In this document: positions 9,029-18,252 of the stretch, piece by piece
How the letters are laid out: each line of letters opens with the position of its first letter
How positions within the stretch are numbered: the stretch's first letter is position 1
Source: Parabacteroides bouchesdurhonensis
GTDB lineage: Bacteria; Bacteroidota; Bacteroidia; Bacteroidales; Tannerellaceae
Length of the DNA: 64,000 nt
NCBI RefSeq assembly: GCF_900186615.1
Contig: NZ_LT896588.1
Coordinates: 456,215-520,214 of the forward strand
Reading direction: 5' to 3'
Notes under the pieces: model-generated
Seen by the model: only the letters and a program-made list of their open reading frames with translations
Database searches by the model: none
What the model was told of the DNA's origin: nothing
Position numbers and translations under genes: made by a program

Positions 9029-9754
9029 CTATTTCCATGTAACCGCCGCACGGCAGATGGCTTTCTCTTCATGGCAAATAGCCATGTCGTACTTTCCGGG
9101 AGCTGCTTCCGCCAAATGCAGTCCAAGCATCATGCCGTATTTGCCTTCTGCCTGATAAGCTATTTCAAAACGGCTTATCTCCTTCTCACGAAACATCCCT
9201 ATATCGAATAAATCCAGCAGATGTTCCATGTATTTGATGCTATTCAGATGTCCGTTTATATCTAAATCGCTATATTTTACCTTATAAGGAACACCTTCCG
9301 TTTTCGCTTCGACGGGAACAATCTTGCCGGGCTTTTCTATCGGACAGGGGCGGTCTGATATATAGGAACTCAACCCTTCCACATCCAATAATGTAGGACG
9401 CCTCGTCTCCATATCGATAGCAGCCCATATAGAACGGGCAAACCCGAAAGTCTTTCCTTCTCCATTTGCCAACTCAAAGCAGCGGCTGGTAAAAAGACGT
9501 CCTACTTCGTCTACCCATGTATAGACAGTTATAGACTCTGAACTCTTAGGATAATCCATTATCTCGATGGCCAAACGGGATAAAACCCACGCTGTATGCT
9601 TTTCGGTCATATCACTATATCCGAATCCCCGATTCGCGGCATGTATGGATGCGGCATGTATCAGGTAGTTTCCTATCATCGGAATCGTAACACGACCACG
9701 AAAGTCCATCTGGTACGATTCGGTATCGAAATGAAATTCTCCTATCTTATTCAT
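9029..9754 (-). CDS. Acyl-ACP thioesterase inside the ilv operon
   Basis: 241 residues with two hotdog repeats, matching bacterial acyl-ACP thioesterases (Acyl-ACP_TE family). These hydrolyse acyl-ACP to free fatty acid in the cytosol. Family features seen are the N-terminal RGRVTIPMIGNYLIHAAS stretch, the ALSRLAIEI-like and VYTWVDEVGRLFTSRCFEL strands, and the second-repeat segment KVKYSDLDINGHLNSIKYMEHLLD, whose D-x-N-x-H-x-N residues form the catalytic site. It lies 9 bases after ilvN and 66 before ilvC in the same direction, so it shares the attenuated transcript. A related B. thetaiotaomicron enzyme is known; the physiological link to branched-chain amino acids is not established here. 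Confidence 0.88.
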   Translation of the reverse strand: MNKIGEFHFDTESYQMDFRGRVTIPMIGNYLIHAASIHAANRGFGYSDMTEKHTAWVLSRLAIEIMDYPKSSESITVYTWVDEVGRLFTSRCFELANGEGKTFGFARSIWAAIDMETRRPTLLDVEGLSSYISDRPCPIEKPGKIVPVEAKTEGVPYKVKYSDLDINGHLNSIKYMEHLLDLFDIGMFREKEISRFEIAYQAEGKYGMMLGLHLAEAAPGKYDMAICHEEKAICRAAVTWK

Positions 9755-9763
9755 ATCTATTTA

Positions 9764-10321
9764 TTATTCTTGTTGCCTGTCATGTAATTTACGTTCCATC
9801 TCCGCCAACATATCACTAAGACGTTCCACCTTACTTTTAGTAATAGCAATACGCCCTGAACGGATAAATTGAAGAACGCCTATACTCTCACTCAACTCTT
9901 TGAAAAGAGCTTGTGTTTCATCGTAATGCCCGCTTTTCTCCAATACTACACACGTTTCATTCATTTCCAGGATACGGGCATTATACTTGCGGATCAGGTC
10001 TTCAACCGTCCCCATCTTGATAAACAGTTCGGTACTCAGTTTATAAAGAGCTATTTCCTGATAAACCAGATCTTCATCCGTATTATAATAAGCTTTCAGA
10101 ATGTCTACTCGCTTATCAATCTGCTTTACAACCTTATCAATCGTATCCTCGTCGGCAAAGGTAGTGATCGTAAACTTATGGATACCTTTGATTGCGGAAG
10201 GAGAAACCGAAAGTGTTTCAATATTCAACTGCCGGCGCGTAAAGATAACTGTAATCTGATTCAGTAGACCTACAATATTCTCTGAAAAGATAATAACGGT
10301 ATATAAATTCTTTGTTGTCAT
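9764..10321 (-). CDS. ilvN: Acetolactate synthase regulatory (small) subunit
   Basis: 185 residues. The N-terminal ACT domain (TVIIFSENIVGLLNQITVIFTRRQLNIETLSV region, residues about 7-40) binds valine for feedback inhibition in this family. The C-terminal half is the dimerisation and activation domain of long-form small subunits. It follows ilvB by 12 bases, as expected for a stoichiometric partner. The symbol ilvN or ilvH is interchangeable here because only one pair is seen. Confidence 0.93.
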   Translation of the reverse strand: MTTKNLYTVIIFSENIVGLLNQITVIFTRRQLNIETLSVSPSAIKGIHKFTITTFADEDTIDKVVKQIDKRVDILKAYYNTDEDLVYQEIALYKLSTELFIKMGTVEDLIRKYNARILEMNETCVVLEKSGHYDETQALFKELSESIGVLQFIRSGRIAITKSKVERLSDMLAEMERKLHDRQQE

Positions 10322-10333
10322 AACTTGCCCTCC

Positions 10334-12034
10334 TTACTTATCACCCATAATAATATTGGTTACTGTAGCGCCAGCGGGAACCATCGGATAAACCATTCCT
10401 TGCTCTTCTACATCTACGACTAACAGATAGCCACCATCATGTTCCAACATTTCACGAATAGCACCATCCAGTTCTTCACGTTTCTGAACTTCACGGGAAG
10501 CAATATGATAAGCCTTCGCAATAGCTACGAAATCCGGATTCTCCATAATTGTAGAAGAATAACGCTTATGATAAAACAACTCCTGCCACTGACGAACCAT
10601 TCCAAGGAAGTTATTATTCAGTAAGATAATCTTTACATCCAGGTTCTCCTGCATAATTGTCCCTAATTCCTGAATAGTCATCTGCAAGCCTCCATCACCG
10701 GTAAAGAAACAGACTGTACGGTTAGGAGCACCTACTTTAGCGCCAATAGCAGCCGGAAGGCCAAAGCCCATTGTACCCAAACCTCCGGAAGTCACAACAC
10801 TACGGGTTTGCTTATATTTAAAGTAACGTACGCCCATCATCTGGTTCTGACCAACGTCCGTAACCAATACGGCATCGTTGCCTGTGGCTTCGGATACTTT
10901 ACGTATCACTTCACCCATCTTCAGATAACCTTGTTCAGGATGCAGTTCTTTAGCGATTACTTTGTCATATTCTTCTTTTTCATCCGGATCGAACTCGGCA
11001 TTCCATTCAGTACGTTTGCGTTCTTTCAATAAAGCGGTAATCAACGGAATTGTTTGCTTCGCGTCTCCCAGCACCTTTACATCAACCAGAACGTTTTTCC
11101 CTATTTCAGAATTATCAATATCCAGATGGATAATTTTAGCCTGCTTTGCATACGTCTTTAAATCGCCCGTTACACGGTCATCAAAGCGCATGCCTATAGC
11201 TATCAGTACATCACATTCATTCGTCTTACGATTCGGCCCTACATTTCCATGCATGCCCAGCATACCTTTATTCAAGGGAAAATCGGAGGGCATAGCAGAT
11301 AAGCCCAAAGTTGTAGAGCCTGCCGGTATATCATTCTTTTGCAAGAATTCCATCAGTTCCTTTTCCGCGCCACCTAAAATAACACCTTGCCCAACCAGGC
11401 AAAACGGTTTATCGGCAGCATTTATTAAATCCGCAGCTTCTTTAATACGTTCCGGCTTAACATCGGGTTGCGGTTGATAACTGCGTATAAAATCAATTTT
11501 TCTATACGCATACTCCACCAATCCGACTTGCGCATCTTTCGCAAAGTCGAGGACAACCGGACCTGGCCGCCCTGTCGATGCTATATAAAAAGCACGTGAA
11601 ACAGCCCATGCAATATCTTCCGGTTTACGTATCTGATACGCCCACTTTGTAATAGGTTGCGTAATGCCAATCACGTCTATTTCCTGGAAAGCATCCGTTC
11701 CCAACAAAGGAGAAGCCACTTGCCCTGTGATTACAACCAACGGAGTACTGTCCATCATTGCATCGGCAATACCGGTCAATGTATTCGTTGCTCCCGGACC
11801 GGAAGTAACCAATGCTACGCCTACTTTTCCGGAGACTCGTGCATATCCTTGTGCAGCATGGGTTGCCCCTTGCTCATGACGTACCAATATGTGTCTTAAC
11901 TGATCTTCATAATCATACAGACAATCATACACAGGAATAACAGCTCCACCCGGATAACCGAAGATTGTATCTACTCCTTCTGCTATCAGCGATTTCAGCA
12001 AAGCTTCCGAACCGGTAATCTTTTGTTTCTCCAT
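10334..12034 (-). CDS. ilvB: Acetolactate synthase catalytic (large) subunit
   Basis: 566 residues. It condenses pyruvate with pyruvate or 2-oxobutyrate using thiamine diphosphate, FAD and Mg2+. The catalytic glutamate lies in VRHEQGATHAAQGYAR near residue 50. The TPP/Mg motif GDGGLQMTIQELGT and NNN follow near residues 440-470. The order is TPP-pyrimidine domain, central FAD domain, TPP-pyrophosphate domain. It is second in the operon, 82 bases after ilvD; that gap shows no terminator or promoter I can support. Confidence 0.96.
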   Translation of the reverse strand: MEKQKITGSEALLKSLIAEGVDTIFGYPGGAVIPVYDCLYDYEDQLRHILVRHEQGATHAAQGYARVSGKVGVALVTSGPGATNTLTGIADAMMDSTPLVVITGQVASPLLGTDAFQEIDVIGITQPITKWAYQIRKPEDIAWAVSRAFYIASTGRPGPVVLDFAKDAQVGLVEYAYRKIDFIRSYQPQPDVKPERIKEAADLINAADKPFCLVGQGVILGGAEKELMEFLQKNDIPAGSTTLGLSAMPSDFPLNKGMLGMHGNVGPNRKTNECDVLIAIGMRFDDRVTGDLKTYAKQAKIIHLDIDNSEIGKNVLVDVKVLGDAKQTIPLITALLKERKRTEWNAEFDPDEKEEYDKVIAKELHPEQGYLKMGEVIRKVSEATGNDAVLVTDVGQNQMMGVRYFKYKQTRSVVTSGGLGTMGFGLPAAIGAKVGAPNRTVCFFTGDGGLQMTIQELGTIMQENLDVKIILLNNNFLGMVRQWQELFYHKRYSSTIMENPDFVAIAKAYHIASREVQKREELDGAIREMLEHDGGYLLVVDVEEQGMVYPMVPAGATVTNIIMGDK

Positions 12035-12116
12035 AAAAACAATGTGTTTAGTGTGTCAATTTGCCAACATGCCAACCATAAAACAGTCATTCTTTCATTG
12101 GCATATCGGAACATTA

Positions 12117-13955
12117 TTAATCTTCTACTATACGAACTCCGCCTTTATCGGCAGACGCAACCATCTTGCCATATGCTTTCAATGCTTTTGAAACTTCACG
12201 TTGACGGAAAGGAGGTGTAAACGCTTTCTTTCCACGAGCTTCTTCCGCTTTCCTGCGTTCAGCCAATTCTGCATCGCTTAATTTTACATTTATAGAACGA
12301 TCCGGTATATTTATTTCGATAATATCCCCATCTTTAACCAAACCAATAGCACCACCAGAAGCAGCTTCCGGTGATATATGTCCAATAGACAGGCCGGATG
12401 TACCGCCACTAAAACGTCCATCGGTAATCAAAGCACATTCTTTTCCCAAATGACGACTTTTAATATAAGAAGTAGGATAAAGCATTTCTTGCATACCCGG
12501 TCCGCCTTTTGGCCCTTCATAAGCAATAACTACGACATCACCGGAAACGACTTTTCCACCCAAGATGCCCTCACAGGCAGCATCCTGCGAATCAAAAACT
12601 TTGGCAGGTCCGGAGAATTTCCAGATGCTTTCATCTACACCGGCAGTCTTTACAACGCAACCATCAATAGCGATATTCCCTCTCAATACAGCCAAGCCGC
12701 CATCTTTGGAATAAGCATGTTCCACATCACGGATACAGCCTTCCGCACGATCCGTATCCAATTCTTTATAATATGTCTCCTGCGATCCCATCTGAATACT
12801 GAACTTATGGGCCGGAGCGCTCTTATATTTCTTTACAGCTTCTTCGGTTACATTAGGGGATGTAACAGCAAATTTGTCTACAGCTTCTGCTAAAGTCAGT
12901 CCGTCCACGCGTTTTGTACTTCCGTCCGCCAGTCCGGCTTTTATTAACTCTTTCATAATACCTATAATACCACCGGCACGGTTTACATCCTGCACATGAT
13001 ACTTATGGGTATTTGGAGCAACCTTGCACAAACAAGGTGTTTTACGCGATAACATATCAATATCATCCATATGGAAATCGGCGCCTGCTTCCTGAGCAAC
13101 AGCCAACAAGTGAAGAACCGTATTTGTCGATCCACCCATTGCAATATCCAGAGACATCGCATTTAAAAATGCCTGCCGGGTAGCGATATTACGAGGTAAA
13201 ATCGAATCATCACCATCACGGTAATATTTATAAGCATTCTCTACAATTTGTTTAGCCGCATCCCGAAATAACTGTATACGGTTTTTATGAGTGGCAACTA
13301 TCGTTCCGTTTCCGGGCAAAGCCAAACCTATAGCTTCATTCAAACAGTTCATGGAATTTGCGGTAAACATACCGGAACAACATCCGCAGCCAGGGCAAGC
13401 ATGGCGTTCTACCTGGGCAATACGTTCATCGCTAACAGACGTGTCGGCAGCTTCAATCATAGCATCTATCAAATCCAGATGACGATCATCCAGTTCGCCG
13501 GCTTCCATAGGGCCACCGGAAACAAATACGGTTGGTATATTCAATCGCATGGCAGCCATCAACATTCCCGGAGTAATCTTATCACAATTGCTGATACAAA
13601 CCATTGCATCTGCCTTATGGGCATTTACCATATACTCTACGCTGTCTGCTATAATATCGCGGGAAGGAAGAGAATAGAGCATTCCGTCGTGCCCCATAGC
13701 AATACCATCATCAATGGCAATCGTATTAAATTCGGCTGCAAAACATCCCAGTTTTTCTATCTCCGCTTTTACCTGCTGTCCTATCTCATGCAAATGTACA
13801 TGCCCGGGAACAAACTGAGTGAATGAATTGACAATAGCAATAATCGGCTTACCGAATTGCTCTTCTTTCATGCCGTTGGCACGCCACAAAGCACGTGCAC
13901 CTGCCATTCTGCGGCCTTCTGTGCTATATGAACTTCTTAACGGATTCTTCATCAT
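12117..13955 (-). CDS. ilvD: Dihydroxy-acid dehydratase
   Basis: 612 residues, full length for the IlvD/Edd family. It dehydrates the dihydroxy acid to the 2-keto acid using an iron-sulfur cluster and Mg2+. Conserved features seen are [37 protein letters not shown] with cluster cysteines, and the C-terminal [21 protein letters not shown]. First structural gene of the ilv operon; its start lies 55 bases after the attenuator hairpin, so ilvD and everything downstream is under leader-peptide control. Confidence 0.96.
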   Translation of the reverse strand: MMKNPLRSSYSTEGRRMAGARALWRANGMKEEQFGKPIIAIVNSFTQFVPGHVHLHEIGQQVKAEIEKLGCFAAEFNTIAIDDGIAMGHDGMLYSLPSRDIIADSVEYMVNAHKADAMVCISNCDKITPGMLMAAMRLNIPTVFVSGGPMEAGELDDRHLDLIDAMIEAADTSVSDERIAQVERHACPGCGCCSGMFTANSMNCLNEAIGLALPGNGTIVATHKNRIQLFRDAAKQIVENAYKYYRDGDDSILPRNIATRQAFLNAMSLDIAMGGSTNTVLHLLAVAQEAGADFHMDDIDMLSRKTPCLCKVAPNTHKYHVQDVNRAGGIIGIMKELIKAGLADGSTKRVDGLTLAEAVDKFAVTSPNVTEEAVKKYKSAPAHKFSIQMGSQETYYKELDTDRAEGCIRDVEHAYSKDGGLAVLRGNIAIDGCVVKTAGVDESIWKFSGPAKVFDSQDAACEGILGGKVVSGDVVVIAYEGPKGGPGMQEMLYPTSYIKSRHLGKECALITDGRFSGGTSGLSIGHISPEAASGGAIGLVKDGDIIEINIPDRSINVKLSDAELAERRKAEEARGKKAFTPPFRQREVSKALKAYGKMVASADKGGVRIVED

Positions 13956-14010
13956 CTTTCTTTCTATTTAATGCGGCGAATATTTCCGCCATAACCTGTT
14001 ATACATAAAA

Positions 14011-14043
14011 TAAAAAAGCCCTTCTCTATAAGGAGAAAGGCTT
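14011..14043 (-). terminator. ilv attenuator terminator
   Basis: On the minus-strand RNA AGCCUUUCUC (14042-14033) pairs with GAGAAGGGCU (14026-14017) around a 6-base loop, followed by UUUUUUAUUUU. The one non-Watson-Crick pair is a G-U wobble in the minus-strand RNA and a C-A mismatch in the plus-strand RNA, so the structure is built for the minus strand. It stands between the leader peptide and ilvD. Confidence 0.9.
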
Positions 14044-14090
14044 AAGAATATCTTTACGACTTCACAACATCTTACACACCTTTCTCCTTA
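14029..14090 (-). promoter_or_regulatory. ilv antiterminator pairing segments
   Basis: Minus-strand TAAGGAGAAAGG (14090-14079), which begins exactly at the leader-peptide stop codon, is perfectly complementary over 12 bases to CCTTTCTCCTTA (14040-14029). The latter contains eight of the ten bases of the terminator's 5' arm. The two structures are mutually exclusive. A ribosome stalled on the Ile/Leu/Val codons leaves the first segment free, giving antitermination. A ribosome at the stop codon covers it, giving termination. Confidence 0.85.
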
Positions 14091-14147
14091 CCTACTAATG
14101 ACTAGAAGGACCACCACGAGAATAATATGCAATACATTGTTCATCAT
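14088..14147 (-). CDS. ilv operon leader peptide (19 aa)
   Basis: The peptide is MMNNVLHIILVVVLLVISR. Twelve of 19 residues are Ile, Leu or Val, ten of them consecutive (IILVVVLLVI), using varied Leu codons. It starts about 20 bases after the predicted transcription start and its UAA stop is the first codon of the antiterminator segment. This is the classic geometry of ribosome-mediated attenuation of branched-chain amino acid operons. The second ATG at 14144 is an equally good start. It has no expected function as a protein; its role is to report charged tRNA supply. Confidence 0.88.
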   Translation of the reverse strand: MMNNVLHIILVVVLLVISR

Positions 14148-14174
14148 TTCATGTCTTTATTTCGTTAGACGCTG

Positions 14175-14205
14175 CAAATGTAGAACAATAATCGTAACAA
14201 GCAAA
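14175..14205 (-). promoter_or_regulatory. ilv operon promoter
   Basis: Minus strand shows TTTG (14205-14202), 19 bases, then TACATTTG (14182-14175). This is a full match to the Bacteroidetes primary sigma consensus TTTG-N19-21-TAnnTTTG. Transcription should begin near 14168, about 20 bases ahead of the leader peptide ATG. It is the best two-box promoter in the window. The rest of the 307-base gap to the next gene shows only a possible -7 box for that gene. Confidence 0.85.
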
Positions 14206-14399
14206 GGATTTAAAAGAAATTTCTTTCTTTTTCTTTCAATTATTAATAAAAACGACATATTACGATTGCATTTTAATATGAATCAATACCCATTTATACT
14301 AATTCAACATAGAACAAGCGAATAAAGCATCATCCGACAGACACGAATATACAATATGTGTAAAAAATATTAAGCAGATAAAACATTATCAAGAATTTG

Positions 14400-14407
14400 T
14401 ATCTTTG
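14400..14407 (+). promoter_or_regulatory. Possible -7 box for the PatB-like gene
   Basis: TATCTTTG fits TAnnTTTG and lies 47 bases before the ATG. No TTTG at the right distance upstream is seen. Confidence 0.45.
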
Positions 14408-14454
14408 CCCCGTTTACGGACAGATACAGAATAAACAGACAGAATTAAGGATAA

Positions 14455-15630
14455 ATGAAACATTACAACTTTGACGAAGTCATTGAACGCCACGGAACAA
14501 ATTGTATCAAATTTGACCAATTAAAAGAGCGTTTCGGCAGTGAGAATTTAACACCTTTATGGGTTGCGGATATGGATTTCCGCACCCCCGACTTCATTGT
14601 GGAAGCCATCAAGAAACGTTGCGAGCACGAAATATTCGGTTACACATACGGTTCAGATGCTTATTACGAAAGCATTATCAACTGGGTACATTATAAATAC
14701 AACTGGAAAATCCAAAAGGAATGGATCAGCTATATTCCGGGAATCGTAAAAGGAATAGCTTTCTCCCTGCAATGTTTCACCCAGCCGGGAGATAAAGTGA
14801 TTATACAACCTCCGGTATATCATCCGTTCCGCATTGTACCTGAAAGCATGAAACGGGAAGTAGTTTACAACCCGTTAAAGCTAACAAATGGCAGCTATGA
14901 AATGGATTTTGAACATTTAGAATCTATCATCGACAACAAATGCAAACTGCTTATCCTGTGTAATCCTCATAATCCGGGAGGTATCGTATGGAAAAAAGAG
15001 ACGTTAATAGAGCTGGCTGAAATATGCGCCAAACATCACATTCTTGTTATCTCCGACGAGATCCATGCGGAAATGGCTTATCCCCAATACCGGCATTATC
15101 CATTTGCTTCGGTATCCGACACTGCCGCTTCATGCAGCATTACTTTTATGGCTCCCAGCAAAACCTTTAATATTGCAGGTATCGTTACCTCATACGCCAT
15201 CGTACCGGACGAACATATACGGAAAGTATTTTATTCCTTCCTCGAAGCCGGAGAATTCGGAGACGGAACAATCTTCGCCTATGAAGCAACCACCGCCGCA
15301 TACACCTACGGCGCGGAATGGCTACAACAAATGCGTATGTACATCATGGAAAATGTCCGGTTTGTAGACGATTTCATCAAAACCAACCTGCCTCAAATAA
15401 AAGTATATATGCCGCAAGCCTCTTTCCTTGTGTGGTTAGATTGCAAAGATTTGAAACTTAGTCAGGAGGAACTGGTCGATTTATTTACCAACAAAGCAGG
15501 TTTAGCTTTAAACGACGGTAGCATATTCGGCCCGGGCGGAGAAGGACACATGCGCCTGAATATCGGTTGCCCCCGTTTTGTCTTGGTTTCAGCACTTGAG
15601 GCATTAAAGAAAGCTATCAATAAAAAATAA
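14455..15630 (+). CDS. patB: MalY/PatB-type PLP-dependent C-S lyase/aminotransferase
   Basis: 391 residues, fold-type I aminotransferase of the MalY/PatB group. Members cleave cystathionine to homocysteine or act on other beta-C-S substrates. Seen: N-terminal LTPLWVADMDF typical of the group, cofactor-binding NPHNPGGIVW near residue 170, ISDEIHAEM (Asp to the pyridine nitrogen), and SKTFNIAG with the Schiff-base Lys near residue 238. The gene stands alone and is divergent from the ilv operon. The exact substrate (cystathionine lyase versus another PLP activity) cannot be fixed from sequence. Confidence 0.88.
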   Translation: MKHYNFDEVIERHGTNCIKFDQLKERFGSENLTPLWVADMDFRTPDFIVEAIKKRCEHEIFGYTYGSDAYYESIINWVHYKYNWKIQKEWISYIPGIVKGIAFSLQCFTQPGDKVIIQPPVYHPFRIVPESMKREVVYNPLKLTNGSYEMDFEHLESIIDNKCKLLILCNPHNPGGIVWKKETLIELAEICAKHHILVISDEIHAEMAYPQYRHYPFASVSDTAASCSITFMAPSKTFNIAGIVTSYAIVPDEHIRKVFYSFLEAGEFGDGTIFAYEATTAAYTYGAEWLQQMRMYIMENVRFVDDFIKTNLPQIKVYMPQASFLVWLDCKDLKLSQEELVDLFTNKAGLALNDGSIFGPGGEGHMRLNIGCPRFVLVSALEALKKAINKK

Positions 15631-15769
15631 GATATTCAATCTCACAACAATAAGCAGACATTTATAATCACATATTTCATTCAGGCCGGTAAAAGCAAGT
15701 ATATTTCGCCTTAAAACATTACATATCTTTATTTTTCAAAGATTAAGATGCAGAATCGGAAATTATACG

Positions 15770-15777
15770 TAAATTTG
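15770..15777 (+). promoter_or_regulatory. Possible -7 box for slyD
   Basis: TAAATTTG fits TAnnTTTG, 33 bases before the slyD ATG. No clear -33 element is visible. Confidence 0.45.
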
Positions 15778-15810
15778 TCATCGTTTTATTTATTATAAAT
15801 CCAATTACAA

Positions 15811-16374
15811 ATGAAAATTACAGCAAACAAGTTCGTTGCAGTTACTTACGACTTAAACGTCGGCGAAGGCGAAGAACGCGAACTAATGGAAAGAGCTACA
15901 GCTGAAGTTCCATTGAAGTTTATTTACGGAACAGGCATGATGCTCCCCGCTTTCGAAGATGCTTTGAAAGGATTGGAAGTAGGTGACAGCTTCAACTTCT
16001 CTATAGCTCCGGCCAATGCATACGGTGAATATGTAGAAGAACACGTAATAGATCTTCCTAAAAACATCTTTGAGGTAGAAGGTAAATTCGACGCCGAGAT
16101 GATTAAAGAAGGCAATACCGTTCCAATGATGGATTCCAATGGTAACCGCATGAACGGTTCTGTACTGGAAATAAAAGAAGATATCGTTGTGATGGACTTT
16201 AATCACCCATTGGCAGGCGAAACCCTTCATTTCAACGGAAAAGTTATTGACGTACACGAAGCGACTGCGGAAGAAATTGCAGCAATGACAGCCTCGGCAG
16301 ACGGATGTGGATGTGGCTGTGACGACTGCGGAGAGCACGGTCACGACAGTTGCGGTTGCGGTGGTTGCCACTAA
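15811..16374 (+). CDS. slyD: SlyD-type FKBP peptidyl-prolyl isomerase with metal-binding tail
   Basis: 187 residues, close to E. coli SlyD. The split FKBP domain (YGTGMMLPAFEDALKGLEVGD and HPLAGETLHFNGKV) surrounds an insert-in-flap chaperone domain at about residues 70-125. The last 27 residues are a Cys/His-rich tail (nine Cys, three His, runs such as GCGCGCDDCGEHGHDSCGC). In SlyD such tails bind nickel or zinc and deliver it to metalloenzymes. Role: prolyl isomerisation and metal handling in the cytosol. The gene has its own -7 box and a strong hairpin after it, so it is probably monocistronic. Confidence 0.92.
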   Translation: MKITANKFVAVTYDLNVGEGEERELMERATAEVPLKFIYGTGMMLPAFEDALKGLEVGDSFNFSIAPANAYGEYVEEHVIDLPKNIFEVEGKFDAEMIKEGNTVPMMDSNGNRMNGSVLEIKEDIVVMDFNHPLAGETLHFNGKVIDVHEATAEEIAAMTASADGCGCGCDDCGEHGHDSCGCGGCH

Positions 16375-16399
16375 TAATTAGAGAATTAGTTTATAATAG

Positions 16400-16450
16400 A
16401 ATGGTTAATAGTTAATTGGCACACCAACAATTAGCTGTTAACCATTTTCA
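16400..16450 (+). terminator. Hairpin terminator after slyD
   Basis: A 19-bp stem (16400-16418 with 16428-16446) contains two G-U pairs in the plus-strand RNA that would be C-A mismatches on the other strand. A T-rich stretch ATTTTCATTTTA follows, not a pure T-run. It lies 26 bases after slyD and 26 before aroC; it could also act as a leader structure for aroC. Confidence 0.6.
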
Positions 16451-16471
16451 TTTTATAACAACACAAAGCTT

Positions 16472-17548
16472 ATGTTTAACACCTTTGGAAATATATACAG
16501 ATTAACGTCGTTCGGCGAATCGCATGGCCCGGGAATAGGCGGTGTAATAGATGGCTGTCCTGCCGGGATAGAACTGGATACCGAATTTATCCAACAGGAA
16601 CTGAATCGGCGTAAGCCTGGCCAGTCTCGCATAACAACCCCACGCAAAGAAGACGATGAAGTGCAATTCCTTTCCGGGATATATGAAGGAAAAACAACAG
16701 GAACTCCAATCGGATTCATCATCTGGAATAAAAACCAACACTCATCCGATTACGATAACATGAAGACCGTATATCGCCCGTCACATGCCGATTACACCTA
16801 CGAAACCAAATACGGTATCCGTGATCCGCGTGGAGGAGGACGTTCGTCTGCTCGTGAAACCATCGCGCGTTGCGTTGCCGGAGCGATTGCAAAACTAGCG
16901 TTGAGGCAGTACGGTATTCAGATACAAGCTTACACTTCGCAGGTAGGTTCTATTAAACTGGAAGGTACGTATAAGGAATACGATCTGAGCCTGACGGAAA
17001 AGAGTGCCGTGCGTTGTCCCGATCCGGACAAGGCTGCAGAAATGGAAACGCTTATCGCAGAAGTGAAATCAAAAGGCGACACAATCGGCGGAGTTATCAC
17101 CTGCGTAGCAAAAGGTGTACCGGTAGGACTTGGAGAACCTGTTTTTGGAAAACTGCATGCAGCTTTGGGACATGCAATGCTCACTATTAACGCCGTAAAA
17201 GGCTTTGAGTATGGCGATGGATTCGAAGCCGCTTTTTATAGAGGTTCCGAGCGAAACGACCGCTTCTATAATGATAACGGCCACATCAACACCCGGACAA
17301 ACCATTCGGGAGGTATACAAGGAGGCATTTCAAACGGACAGGATATTTACTTCCGTGTTGCATTCAAATCTGTGGCAACCATATTAATGGAGCAGGAAAC
17401 CGTAACAAAGGAATGCGAAGACACGATATTAAAAGCCCGCGGGCGTCATGATCCGTGCGTACTTCCACGTGCAGTTCCAATAGTAGAATCAATGGCTGCA
17501 ATGACATTACTGGACTATGTATTATTGCAAAAGACGCATCATTTTTAA
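16472..17548 (+). CDS. aroC: Chorismate synthase
   Basis: 358 residues, normal length. It converts 5-enolpyruvylshikimate 3-phosphate to chorismate with reduced FMN, the last shared step to aromatic amino acids. Signature segments seen: [19 protein letters not shown] at the N-terminus, [18 protein letters not shown] near residue 105, [15 protein letters not shown] with the FMN/phosphate-binding residues, and the C-terminal [18 protein letters not shown]. It stands convergent to rlmH with a palindrome array between them. Confidence 0.97.
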   Translation: MFNTFGNIYRLTSFGESHGPGIGGVIDGCPAGIELDTEFIQQELNRRKPGQSRITTPRKEDDEVQFLSGIYEGKTTGTPIGFIIWNKNQHSSDYDNMKTVYRPSHADYTYETKYGIRDPRGGGRSSARETIARCVAGAIAKLALRQYGIQIQAYTSQVGSIKLEGTYKEYDLSLTEKSAVRCPDPDKAAEMETLIAEVKSKGDTIGGVITCVAKGVPVGLGEPVFGKLHAALGHAMLTINAVKGFEYGDGFEAAFYRGSERNDRFYNDNGHINTRTNHSGGIQGGISNGQDIYFRVAFKSVATILMEQETVTKECEDTILKARGRHDPCVLPRAVPIVESMAAMTLLDYVLLQKTHHF

Positions 17549-17594
17549 ATCAAATACGGCAACTTTTATTCCTTTCATGCCGAACAACTAAATA

Positions 17595-17676
17595 AATCAC
17601 AAGAGTGATCCACATAGATCACCCTTGTGATCCAAACAGTTCACGGCTGTGATTTATATAGATCACAAGTGTGATC
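17595..17676. repeat. Array of four 16-bp palindromes at 22-bp pitch (copy A)
   Basis: Units start at 17595, 17617, 17639 and 17661. Each fits RnTCAC-N4-GTGATY with spacers of exactly six bases (cacata, caaaca, tatata). It lies between the convergent genes aroC and rlmH. The same kind of array occurs at 30978-31059. Function unknown; candidates are an extragenic palindromic element or a protein-binding array. Confidence 0.85.
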
Positions 17677-17721
17677 TAATTACTTTCTCCTTATTCCTTC
17701 ATTAAAAATACATCATCCGGC

Positions 17722-18195
17722 TTACTCATGATGATAAGGTTCATTATTAAGAATCGTCATTGCCCTGTAAATCTGTTCGATAAAAATCAGCCGGATCATC
17801 TGATGTGAAAAGGTCATTTTACTCAAAGAAATCTTTTCCGATGCTATCTTATAAACAGCTTCGCTAAATCCATAAGGGCCTCCAACAACGAACACCAGTC
17901 GTTTAGGAACCGTATGCATCTTCTTTTCAAGGTAAGCAGAAAATTGCATAGAAGTAAACTCTTTCCCTTTTTCATCCAATAAAACCGGATAATCACCCGG
18001 CTGAAGAGCTTTCAGGATTAATTCGCCTTCTTTCTCTTTCTGCTGATACTCAGACAGGTTCTTTACGTTCTTTATATCCGGAATTACTTCCATCTCAAAA
18101 GGAATATAATGTACCAAACGACTTTTATACTCGTTGATAGCTTCAACAAAATAGCCGGCATCCGTCTTGCCTATTACAATAAGAGCAATCTTCAT
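17722..18195 (-). CDS. rlmH: 23S rRNA pseudouridine-1915 N3-methyltransferase
   Basis: 157 residues from the second of two adjacent ATGs (MKIALIVIGKT); the first would add one Met. It is a SPOUT methyltransferase that modifies helix 69 of 23S rRNA in the assembled 70S ribosome. Seen are the SAM-knot segment VFVVGGPYGFSEAVY and the C-terminal MTFSHQMIRLIFIEQIYRA. The stop lies 45 bases after palindrome array A. Start region is divergent from the DUF4783 gene. Confidence 0.95.
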   Translation of the reverse strand: MKIALIVIGKTDAGYFVEAINEYKSRLVHYIPFEMEVIPDIKNVKNLSEYQQKEKEGELILKALQPGDYPVLLDEKGKEFTSMQFSAYLEKKMHTVPKRLVFVVGGPYGFSEAVYKIASEKISLSKMTFSHQMIRLIFIEQIYRAMTILNNEPYHHE

Positions 18196-18244
18196 CAACT
18201 TACAATTAACACATTTAGAGGGGCTAAATTACAAGAAAAATACA

Positions 18245-18252
18245 TACCTTTG
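18245..18252 (+). promoter_or_regulatory. Possible -7 box for the DUF4783-nadC pair
   Basis: TACCTTTG fits TAnnTTTG, 31 bases before the chosen ATG at 18284. This position also argues against the longer in-frame start at 18167, which would lie upstream of the promoter. Confidence 0.5.

Noticed and set aside
17595..17676. CRP/FNR-type operator sites
   Set aside because: The dyad is TCAC-N4-GTGA, the inside-out form of TGTGA-N6-TCACA, and between units the spacing is also wrong.
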